64,000 nucleotides of DNA from Mucilaginibacter sp. (GTDB lineage: Bacteria; Bacteroidota; Bacteroidia; Sphingobacteriales; Sphingobacteriaceae), in NCBI GenBank assembly GCA_030445275.1, contig JAUCSE010000079.1, positions 100,328 through 164,327 on the forward strand, in the 5' to 3' direction. The notes below the pieces were generated by a model that was not told the origin of the DNA, did not search any database, and saw only the letters and a program-made list of their open reading frames with translations. Of this stretch, positions 1 through 7,284 are shown one piece after another; positions within the stretch are counted from its first letter, which is position 1, and every line of letters starts with the position of its first letter. A program made the translations under genes and the position numbers.

Positions 1-2378
1 TCCAAATTTACCTTAGTATCCGATCCATCGCTTACAGTATTGAACGAAAAATTGATATGATCGAGGTTAATTACACTGCTAATAACCAGGTCGATATATA
101 CATCGGCTTGCACTTTAACCCCAAAATCATCATCACCAGCGTCAACACCCTTGTTCATCACATCTTTAATTTTTTGATAAAGCTGCAATGCCGGTTTTGA
201 GGCTGCTCCTTCAGAAACGGCCCCCGCTACAGCCGCTACAGCCAGCCCCAGTAAATCAATGGTCATTTCAAGCCCTATCAATGGTGTTGCTGAAATGTTA
301 AATTCAATCTGGGTACCTATTTTTTCGATCGCTGTTTTTTTATGATGAGCGCGTTTTAAATACCATATAGCTTCTACATTTAAGTTAGGTGGCTTTATCT
401 CAAAAGTAACCGGTGCATCTTTAAACCCAATATTTCTGACGAAGCCTTTTGTTTTATTAGTAATGCCATCTGCCAGATTACCTATCGAAGCAAACAGATC
501 ATAAAACTTTTTAAACTTGAAATTAACGTCTTTGGTTTCATAAAGCTTTTTTTTGCTGGCTTTATTCCATTCACTTTTGAGGCTCATTTTCCAGGAAGCC
601 TCCTTTTGTTCCCATCTTCTTTCTGCACCTAATTTTCCTGCTTTTTTTTGCAGATCCTTCAATTGGTCTTTCGATAGGTTTTGTCCTTTGATACTTAAAT
701 CATTGGTAAGGTTTAAATTAAAGCCGAAAGTCCACTTAATGTCGGGATAGGCTTTAACTAATATGCTTGGCTTACTCTTGTCGGTATAATAACGGCAGGA
801 ATTAACGTAGTACAAGAAATTGTTAGTAGAATTATAAATGGGCCATATATATTTAAAAGGTACCAACTGTACGTTATCCAGGTTGGAATATACTTTGGGC
901 GACATGATATTGCCATGCATATCAATAGAGGGTTCCGGTTTTTCTTTATCTGAAGCTGATGTGTGGGTAACAATCCTTATCTTTTTATTATCATGCACTT
1001 TGGGTGTGCCTTTAAACAGACATCCGGCTACATTAAAATCCTGTATGGTGAAATCCAGCTGCTTTTTTTGAGTAGCATCAGGTGAAATTGTTTCGTACAC
1101 CAGGCTCTGCGCATCGTTTTCAAATATCTTAAACTTAATGGTGGTACGCCTGTTTGTCTGGTGTTGCTCTTCGGTAAGGTTATCACCTTTTATGAGTAGC
1201 ATTGTTTTGCCGTATCCCTTTGCCGTGATCCGGTTGGCAGATATACCTTTCGCAATAAGATAATCAACTGCCGCCTTTGCCCGTTTCTCAGATAGGTCCA
1301 TATTATAAGCATCACTGCCCCTTACATCAGTATGAGCACCTAACTCAACCGGAACATAAGGCGATTCAAGCAAAAAATCGCCTATCTTATTCAAAATTGG
1401 CTTGGCATCAGCTCTGATAGCCGACTTGTCAAGATCATAATGTATTTCTTCAGACATGGCAAAGTCGCGCTTAACCTCGCCCTGTAATTTGAGCTTTCCT
1501 TCATCAAAAAGTACAATCCGGTCCTCGTCATCCTTAACTTCTATCCGGGTAAACCCACATGGGTCAAAACGTTTAATATTTAAATCGTTGGTGCCTAATC
1601 TTACCGGTGTTAAATTTTTAGGATTAGCTACTTTGGGTGTATTAAGAGCTTTGTTTTTTGCTCTTAAAAAGCGGGCATGGTTTGTATCGCCATGTGGCGT
1701 ATTGTCCTTAATAAGCCCGTTAATTTCCGGTGCCTTTATGGTAATATAAAATTCGTTCTCGTCAGCTTCATATTTCATTTTGGCATACCAGGAATAGGTA
1801 TCTTGTATCAGTAAGTTAACCTGGCCATTATTGCATTCTACCCCTGTATAGGTGGTTACCAGTAAGTCTGTTCCCCATTTACGACTATATATATCAATAG
1901 TGAATTTACTTCCGCACAGACCTTCTGTTTCAACATGCAGAATAATATCATCACCATAAGATATGGGATTATCTTTGGTAATAGGCTTGCCATCAGCAAG
2001 GGTCCATTTTGAGCTTACTACTACAGGATTACAATATCCCCTGATAAATAAACCACTATCACTGGTTCTGTCTATTTGACCGGATAGGTTTGCTTCCAGG
2101 TAATACACATTATAAGTACCGCACATGGCAGGTGGAATGCTTAACTGATGAACTTGCGGACCTCTGTCGCCAAACTGTAACAGTATCTGGTTTCTTTTGC
2201 CGTCTTCAAGTAACCACTTGACCGCATTTTTATCTTTATCTGTTGTGGCATCCAACCATTCAGAAACTTCAAATGTGTTTTTTTCGTTGGCGGCTATTAC
2301 CAGGCATTTACCATTACCCATTTTTGGATAATAGTTACCACCGGTGTGTTTTATGTTTTTTACTCCTTTATTTGGCAT
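1..2378 (-). CDS. OmpA-domain protein of a VgrG/DUF4280 cassette (C-terminus beyond the window)
   Basis: An open frame of about 792 codons starts at the ATG at 2378 and is cut by the left edge. No signal peptide is visible at the N-terminus (MPNKGVKNIKHTGG). Residues about 1-300 contain Cys-bearing beta-rich stretches that I do not recognise. Residues about 305-395 form an OmpA/MotB-type peptidoglycan-binding domain: HYDLDKSAIRADAKP, then AHTDVRGSDAYNMDLSEKRA and RITAKGYGK. About 400 further residues match nothing I know; they include a Lys-rich stretch and a hydrophobic Ala/Gly/Leu run. The start lies only 5 nt after the DUF4280 stop, so the genes are very likely co-transcribed and perhaps translationally coupled. 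The position after VgrG and a spike-tip protein suggests a secreted cargo or tip-borne effector that binds peptidoglycan. That role is inference; a structural component is the alternative. Confidence 0.8.
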   Translation of the reverse strand, partial: MPNKGVKNIKHTGGNYYPKMGNGKCLVIAANEKNTFEVSEWLDATTDKDKNAVKWLLEDGKRNQILLQFGDRGPQVHQLSIPPAMCGTYNVYYLEANLSGQIDRTSDSGLFIRGYCNPVVVSSKWTLADGKPITKDNPISYGDDIILHVETEGLCGSKFTIDIYSRKWGTDLLVTTYTGVECNNGQVNLLIQDTYSWYAKMKYEADENEFYITIKAPEINGLIKDNTPHGDTNHARFLRAKNKALNTPKVANPKNLTPVRLGTNDLNIKRFDPCGFTRIEVKDDEDRIVLFDEGKLKLQGEVKRDFAMSEEIHYDLDKSAIRADAKPILNKIGDFLLESPYVPVELGAHTDVRGSDAYNMDLSEKRAKAAVDYLIAKGISANRITAKGYGKTMLLIKGDNLTEEQHQTNRRTTIKFKIFENDAQSLVYETISPDATQKKQLDFTIQDFNVAGCLFKGTPKVHDNKKIRIVTHTSASDKEKPEPSIDMHGNIMSPKVYSNLDNVQLVPFKYIWPIYNSTNNFLYYVNSCRYYTDKSKPSILVKAYPDIKWTFGFNLNLTNDLSIKGQNLSKDQLKDLQKKAGKLGAERRWEQKEASWKMSLKSEWNKASKKKLYETKDVNFKFKKFYDLFASIGNLADGITNKTKGFVRNIGFKDAPVTFEIKPPNLNVEAIWYLKRAHHKKTAIEKIGTQIEFNISATPLIGLEMTIDLLGLAVAAVAGAVSEGAASKPALQLYQKIKDVMNKGVDAGDDDFGVKVQADVYIDLVISSVINLDHINFSFNTVSDGSDTKVNL

Positions 2379-2383
2379 GGTAA

Positions 2384-2857
2384 TTATTCAAAAATGATAC
2401 CCTGGGCGCTGTTTGTTTGATCCATATTCTTAATATCTACCATGGGGTTTAAGGCATTTGTAACTGCTGGATTTGCATTTTCGAAGTTTTGTTTGCCTAA
2501 ATCGGCTGTTTGTCCGTGTAGTAAAATTTTTATACAACCGTTACCACCAACGGGGCAGGTACCTTTACTGGTTTCCAGTAATATTTTACCTCCATTACTA
2601 AGCGTCACGTTTTCATATACGTTTTTCCACTCGGTAACAACTGCTGTACAGGCCCTGTTATTTTGTTTGCTGCAGGAGCCAAATGTGTTTTTTTCAAAGG
2701 TTGATCCGATATCTTTTGTACTTGCAATGAGTTTAACAGCGCCATCTTTATCGTTCGCGTATTCTTTTGCGTGAGTTAAAACCTTTAACTTATCTGGTGC
2801 TGAGCCAAAATTACATTGACAAGTAGCACCCTGTACCACTAAATGTTCTTCTGCCAT
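2384..2857 (-). CDS. DUF4280 (PAAR-like) spike-tip protein
   Basis: A 157-residue protein that opens with the typical DUF4280 signature, a short acidic start then VVQGATCQCNFG. Further Cys residues lie at SCSKQNNRACTAV and GTCPVGGNGC, compatible with metal binding or disulfides at the tip of a beta-helical cone. DUF4280 proteins are the PAAR-like tip proteins of Bacteroidota contractile secretion systems: they cap the VgrG spike and often link it to effectors. The gene lies 46 nt after vgrG and 5 nt before the OmpA-domain gene, all on the minus strand. The length is normal for a stand-alone DUF4280 protein, so no toxin domain is fused here; the downstream gene is the candidate cargo. Confidence 0.85.
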   Translation of the reverse strand: MAEEHLVVQGATCQCNFGSAPDKLKVLTHAKEYANDKDGAVKLIASTKDIGSTFEKNTFGSCSKQNNRACTAVVTEWKNVYENVTLSNGGKILLETSKGTCPVGGNGCIKILLHGQTADLGKQNFENANPAVTNALNPMVDIKNMDQTNSAQGIIFE

Positions 2858-2903
2858 GATTAAATTATTTAATATGTTCCTGCTATTGAAACGGTTAGAT
2901 GCC

Positions 2904-4721
2904 TTAAAATAAATTCACTTTTTCAGAGCTCTGGATATTAACTTTTTTTGCTGATACTAATTCCATATCCTCATTTGTACTGTTAGTGGTTACTTTTTGA
3001 GCAATAGTTTCTGATTTTTTTGACCGGTGGGTTGAATTTTCGTCGGCTGTGGTTGTAATATCTTTAGCGGTAACTATATGGCTTTTTGCGGCACTTTCAC
3101 TCAACGTATCCCCGGCAGATGTGTAAACATTTTTACCCGCAGAGCTTGTAAGGTTTTCATGTGCATTAATATTAATGTTTTTTGCTGTAAAAGTTATTGT
3201 TTCAAGCGCGGTAATGGTAATATTGTTACCTGCAGTATCAATTTTTATCACATTATTATTCCGGTCAGTTATCGTGATGCCCTGGGTGCCAGCGCTATCA
3301 TCAAAACCTATTACGTGTCCGCTGCGGGTTGCTATGCTTTTTAAATGGTTGTTAACCTGATGCTCGCTATCGCCATTTGCATTATGATAAATGCTGCCCA
3401 TAATTACCGGCCGGGCAACATTGCCCTCTTCAAATCCTATCAAAACCTGATCGCCAATTTCAGGTATGGCAATAAATCCCCGGTTGTTGGCTCCCTGGTC
3501 GTCATTTCCGGCGCTGGGAGTTACAACTCTAAGCCATTCTGTAGGGTCATTGGCGGTACACTGCCATTTAAACTGTGCCTTTATACGCCCCTGTTTATCA
3601 GGGTCATTATTATCAAGTACGGTGGCCAGCTGCATATCAGGATGGGGTTTTTCAACTGCTGTTACCGGTAAACGTTCGGTATCGGCAGTTACCCCTTCAA
3701 AAGTGTTTTGATAATGGCCAACACCATCAATTTGATGATTAACTGCTGTTACCAAAAACTTGCCAAAATCCTGAAGCTCAAAACCGCTGGCACCTCGTAA
3801 ACTCATGCTGATGTTAAGTATCTTTCCCAAGCCTACCAGCGGGTTATCACCAATGCCTATAATGTTCACCAGGTCAGACACGAGCGCCTTTTGTTCGTTA
3901 TTTACAAAATCGTCAATTTCTTTTTTGCTGTTTACCCTTATTGCCAGGGGTTGGTTATAAACCTTGCTATAAACCTTATTAGAGGCATCGATAGCATGTG
4001 ACACATCGGGCGTGCCTCCCGTTATTTCTTGCGGCTGTGCGGTAAGCAGGTTGTCTTGTTTAGGATTATAAGCAAACTTGTTTTGTTTTAGCGGAGCTAT
4101 TTGCATAGCGTATTCTACGCTGGTAAGATCACGACCATAAATAAGAGTTACTTCATCCAACTTGTTAGGTTTTCCAAAGTTTAATTTAGCTCCATCATAG
4201 TAAAACCATTCATGATACTCGGCAGAAAGGCGGTTGATAAAATCAAAATCACTTTCGCGGTATTGGATAATGTAATCTATCGGTGTACTGTTAGTGGGGT
4301 TTATATTAAACTGAAGATCATTTTGCGGTGCATCCTGTGTAGCGAGCTGGATAATGCTCTTCAGGTTTTTATTGAGATATGATCCCAGATCTGGCCCACG
4401 GTCTATCAATATATCCGGACTAAAGCCACTGATCAAAATATCGCCATGAAAACCATGCCTTTGTGCTAAGCCTACTTTAGTTATTATACCACTGAATCTA
4501 TTGTCGCCACTATCAGCTGTTCCAAACTGTATTGTGATGTTCTTGCCTATAAAGTCTTTTGATTTTTCAAGGGTGATAGCATTATATTCTTCCACCATAT
4601 CGTGGTTAAAGCGCAGTTGAAAGGTATGATGCTCATTAAAACGTTGATCAAGGGTAAAGGTTGAAAAATAGGTTATCTGAGTACCTTCAATATTGATATC
4701 TACTTTTAGTTTAGTTTTCAT
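2904..4721 (-). CDS. vgrG: Type VI secretion tip protein VgrG
   Basis: A 605-residue protein with VgrG architecture. Residues about 1-340 form the gp27-like base, with IIQYRESDFDFINRLSAEY typical of the family. Residues about 360-450 form the gp5-type OB-fold, with DPDKQGRIKAQFKWQ, PEIGDQVLIGFEEGN and RPVIMGSIYH. The C-terminus is a beta-helical repeat stretch rich in T/N/I/S, from about 470 to the end. The trimeric spike sits at the tip of the Hcp tube of a contractile injection system and carries the tip protein encoded next. The gene heads the minus-strand cassette, with a 400-bp AT-rich region upstream shared with a divergent gene. No other Tss genes (sheath, baseplate, ClpV) lie in the window, so this is an orphan tip/cargo island or the edge of a larger cluster. 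Confidence 0.93.
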   Translation of the reverse strand: MKTKLKVDINIEGTQITYFSTFTLDQRFNEHHTFQLRFNHDMVEEYNAITLEKSKDFIGKNITIQFGTADSGDNRFSGIITKVGLAQRHGFHGDILISGFSPDILIDRGPDLGSYLNKNLKSIIQLATQDAPQNDLQFNINPTNSTPIDYIIQYRESDFDFINRLSAEYHEWFYYDGAKLNFGKPNKLDEVTLIYGRDLTSVEYAMQIAPLKQNKFAYNPKQDNLLTAQPQEITGGTPDVSHAIDASNKVYSKVYNQPLAIRVNSKKEIDDFVNNEQKALVSDLVNIIGIGDNPLVGLGKILNISMSLRGASGFELQDFGKFLVTAVNHQIDGVGHYQNTFEGVTADTERLPVTAVEKPHPDMQLATVLDNNDPDKQGRIKAQFKWQCTANDPTEWLRVVTPSAGNDDQGANNRGFIAIPEIGDQVLIGFEEGNVARPVIMGSIYHNANGDSEHQVNNHLKSIATRSGHVIGFDDSAGTQGITITDRNNNVIKIDTAGNNITITALETITFTAKNININAHENLTSSAGKNVYTSAGDTLSESAAKSHIVTAKDITTTADENSTHRSKKSETIAQKVTTNSTNEDMELVSAKKVNIQSSEKVNLF

Positions 4722-5122
4722 ATAATAGTTAATAGCGACAAGGGTAAAGGTTATTTTGTTATTGGAAACCTAATTAATATAGAAGTTAAAGTTATATTCT
4801 TTGATTAAATATCACACTGATTAACGATAATATCTCCCGATTGTTTTTTAATTAAGATAAGTTGTGCCATAAATAATATCTATACATCTTTGATTAACTC
4901 TTATTGTGGTATTTTAAATTAAACAATCATTTTTATTTATATAATTACAGCTTATTTATCTGAACCTGCTACTTGGCTGCCAGTTAAATGAGGAGTTTGT
5001 TTTTGGTTTTTCCACTAAATAAGAAGTAGTCATTAGTAAAGAAATTGTATTAAATACGTGTTTTACTGATGCTTTTGAACATAACATAAGGTACTAATAG
5101 TTATAATTATTAATTCGGCTAC
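4722..5122. promoter_or_regulatory. AT-rich divergent intergenic region
   Basis: This 401-bp gap separates vgrG (minus) from the gene at 5123 (plus) and must hold both promoters. It is strongly AT-rich with several T runs. I could not find a convincing TTTG/TAnnTTTG promoter pair of the Bacteroidota primary-sigma type on either strand, and no open frame of note. Confidence 0.4.
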
Positions 5123-6118
5123 ATGGGAGCAGTAGATAGTGGGTCAAATAAGCGAGCAATATTTTCGGACAAGTTTTCATTGTTATTAGAGTTAGTGCCT
5201 CCTAACTTTAGTAAAAGCTATGGTTATTTACTTACTATTAAGAATGCAGCGCAAGAAAATACCATTAAATATGAAGTGGATATTGCCTATGTTAAAACCA
5301 TACCTGAAAAAGCCAGGCTGTTTAGCATAAATAAAAGTTCTAAAACCTATCTTAATGATACAGAACCTGATTTGCTGGTTGATAAAATGGCCAACGAAGC
5401 GGGTTCTGTTTTATACCCTTTAATTATAGAGGTTGATTTTAACGGCCGGTTTTTAACCGTTCATAATTATAAGGAGATCTTAGAACGGTGGAAGACAAAA
5501 AGGGTCGAGATAAAAAATTATTATACAGGTGATCAAGCTGAGAAATATTGTGAATTAATGGATCAAACCATTACATCCGAAAATTTATTAAACTGGAGTG
5601 TTCAAAAAGATTTCCTGATTGCAACATATTTTACAGCTATCTATAAATCATATACGCCTTCGCTTAAAATTGAAGAGGAGGCAGCTTATCCGCTTGTTGG
5701 TAAGTCATTACCTGTTACATTTAGTATTATACAGCAAGTACAAGAGTATTTAAATGATTTAGATGCTATTGAGTTACATCATGCAGGAGTGGCAATTGAC
5801 GAAAGAAGCATAAATGATATTGAACAAGAGCAAAATTTTGCATTAAGTAAATCTATTGATCCCGAATCAAAACCGGTGGATGGCAAATATACGGCTCGCT
5901 ATATGCTGCATGCACAAACCAAAGCTATCCGTTCAATTGATGCCGAATGGATATTAAATAAAGAACAAATTATCCGGGTAAGTTTACACGAAACAGTTGT
6001 GGATGCAGAAGTCTTATTAGCCACGAATAATAATTACCCAACCAGTATAATTATATTAGATAAAGAACACGAACGCCCCAATATATTGGGTAATATTTGG
6101 AAATCACTGTTTGGGTAA
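5123..6118 (+). CDS. Uncharacterised 331-residue protein beside vgrG
   Basis: I do not recognise this family. The protein has no signal peptide or membrane segment, is mixed acidic/basic with a regular alternation of strands and helices, and reads as a cytosolic globular protein. The N-terminal half (about 1-190) contains IIEVDFNGRFLTVHNYKEI and ERWKTKRVEIKNYYTGDQA. The C-terminal half contains KYTARYMLHAQTKAIRSIDA and repeated beta-like segments to the end (IWKSLFG). It diverges from vgrG across a shared AT-rich region. The location suggests a chaperone, adaptor or immunity-type partner of the tip cassette; this is inference from position only. Codon use and AT content match the neighbours. 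The ATG is preceded by an AT-rich leader and no earlier in-frame start is attractive. Confidence 0.75.
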   Translation: MGAVDSGSNKRAIFSDKFSLLLELVPPNFSKSYGYLLTIKNAAQENTIKYEVDIAYVKTIPEKARLFSINKSSKTYLNDTEPDLLVDKMANEAGSVLYPLIIEVDFNGRFLTVHNYKEILERWKTKRVEIKNYYTGDQAEKYCELMDQTITSENLLNWSVQKDFLIATYFTAIYKSYTPSLKIEEEAAYPLVGKSLPVTFSIIQQVQEYLNDLDAIELHHAGVAIDERSINDIEQEQNFALSKSIDPESKPVDGKYTARYMLHAQTKAIRSIDAEWILNKEQIIRVSLHETVVDAEVLLATNNNYPTSIIILDKEHERPNILGNIWKSLFG

Positions 6119-6462
6119 TAAAAACTCAATGGGTTAGTAAAATAATCCTCACCTAATTCTGAACCGTGAGCTATTAAATTCTATGCCGGTTTATGTGGAT
6201 AGCTTTTTGTTATACCCTTAAGATGGCTTTGTAGTGTATCCATCGGGTTGTTGATTTAAGGTTAATGGAGTAATTGGGCCGAGGTTCCGGAATCAGGTAG
6301 TCAATGATTCCGTAAGGTTCACTTTGTTTGATTTTAAATTGTTACCTCCGCTTTTGACAAATGTATATGGCGTAAAATGCCCTCATATTTGTCACGATCG
6401 CCCCTTGTGCATATATCTCGTCCGTTTTAACTTAGTATAAACATAAACTAACCGAAAACAAA
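6119..6462. other. Intergenic region with no gene seen
   Basis: A 344-bp gap before the dihydrofolate-reductase-like gene. I see no open frame or tRNA. A TTTG at 6353-6356 and a CATATTTG at 6384-6391 resemble the two halves of a Bacteroidota promoter, but their spacing (27 nt) is too long to call one. Confidence 0.4.
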
Positions 6463-7032
6463 ATGAGAAAGATCAGGATCTTTGAACATATCTCGCTCGA
6501 CGGCGTGATAGAACACGATGGAGACTATACCTATGGCGCATGGACCACACCCTATCGAAGCCCTGCCGGGGCGGCAATGCTCTTTGAGGCATACGGGCCA
6601 AACTTTGACCTGCTGCTTGGCCGCCAAACCTACGATATATTTAGTGGCTTTTGGCCTAATGCCGGGGATTTCCCAATGGCAAATGCTATAAACGCTGCAA
6701 CAAAACACATCGCAACCCATAGGCCCGACAGCCTGGAATGGGGTCCGGTAACAGATTTGGGTCAGGACGTTATAAAGGCGATTCGCGATCTCAAGTCAAC
6801 GGACGGCCCCGATCTGATCGTCGTGGGAAGTTCGACGCTAACGTCCGTGTTGCTTGACCAGGGGCTGGCTGACGAGGTTGTGCTCATTACCTACCCAGTT
6901 TTGCTTGGCCGAGGAAAACGCCTATTGTCGGACAGTATTGACGCTCGGGAACTTGCTTTTGTTGACTCGAAGACCACGCCCACGGGATTGCTCGTCAACA
7001 CTTATCGACACGTAGGGCCGCTGAAAAGCTAA
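6463..7032 (+). CDS. Dihydrofolate reductase family protein (RibD C-terminal type)
   Basis: A 189-residue protein of the RibD_C / YyaP-like dihydrofolate-reductase superfamily. Residues 1-15 (MRKIRIFEHISLDGV) are the first strand and the hallmark SLDG turn. LLLGRQTYDIFSGFWP at about 50-65 is the cofactor-loop segment. DLIVVGSSTLTSVLLDQGLA at about 118-137 and ITYPVLLGRGKRLL at about 144-158 are the conserved C-terminal motifs. Members bind NADPH and reduce small substrates; the true substrate is usually unknown and these are rarely housekeeping folate enzymes. GC content and codon use (GATCGTCGTG, CTCGTCAAC) are clearly higher than in the flanking AT-rich genes, which suggests horizontal acquisition. 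No operon partner is evident; the GC-rich patch ends near 7080. Confidence 0.85.
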   Translation: MRKIRIFEHISLDGVIEHDGDYTYGAWTTPYRSPAGAAMLFEAYGPNFDLLLGRQTYDIFSGFWPNAGDFPMANAINAATKHIATHRPDSLEWGPVTDLGQDVIKAIRDLKSTDGPDLIVVGSSTLTSVLLDQGLADEVVLITYPVLLGRGKRLLSDSIDARELAFVDSKTTPTGLLVNTYRHVGPLKS

Positions 7033-7102
7033 TCTTTCGCCGACGAGGGCGGCTGAGCGGGTGCCGGCATAAGGGGGAAATGTTCATGGTGTTCACGATT
7101 CG

Positions 7103-7267
7103 ATGATCAATAAAAAAGCAACAAAAAGCGGGAGCCGGATAAATGTCAAGGCCGAAAAGCCGCTAAAAACAAAAGTGACTGCCCGCTTTTATCACCTCGA
7201 TTTCATAATGACTAGTCTCGCTAATATATATTTTGCTTGCGGCGAAGCAAAATATATATTACTTTAG
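7103..7267 (+). CDS. Possible 54-residue ORF, perhaps a truncated gene
   Basis: An ATG-started frame of 54 codons. The first 28 residues are strongly basic (MINKKATKSGSRIN, then KAEKPLKTK and VTARF). The last 14 run through the inverted repeat at 7223-7260 and end just after it. A basic N-terminus that stops in a palindrome looks like the 5' end of a gene truncated by insertion or deletion, possibly a DNA-binding or mobilisation-type protein. I cannot name a family. It could equally be a chance frame. Confidence 0.2.
   Translation: MINKKATKSGSRINVKAEKPLKTKVTARFYHLDFIMTSLANIYFACGEAKYILL
7223..7260. repeat. Perfect 16-bp inverted repeat with 6-nt loop
   Basis: The arms 7223-7238 (AATATATATTTTGCTT) and 7245-7260 are exact reverse complements around GCGGCG. 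It sits 24 nt upstream of the ATG of the exported Ig-like protein and at the end of the GC-rich patch carrying the DHFR-like gene. It could be a terminator, a protein-binding dyad or a scar at a junction. T-runs within the arms are compatible with termination, but there is no U tail outside the stem. Confidence 0.7.
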
Positions 7268-7284
7268 TGTTGACCTCCCTTACC

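Noticed and set aside
6353..6391. TTTG and CATATTTG as a Bacteroidota promoter before the DHFR-like gene
   Set aside because: Each half is close to consensus, but the 27-nt spacing is far from the usual 19-21 nt.
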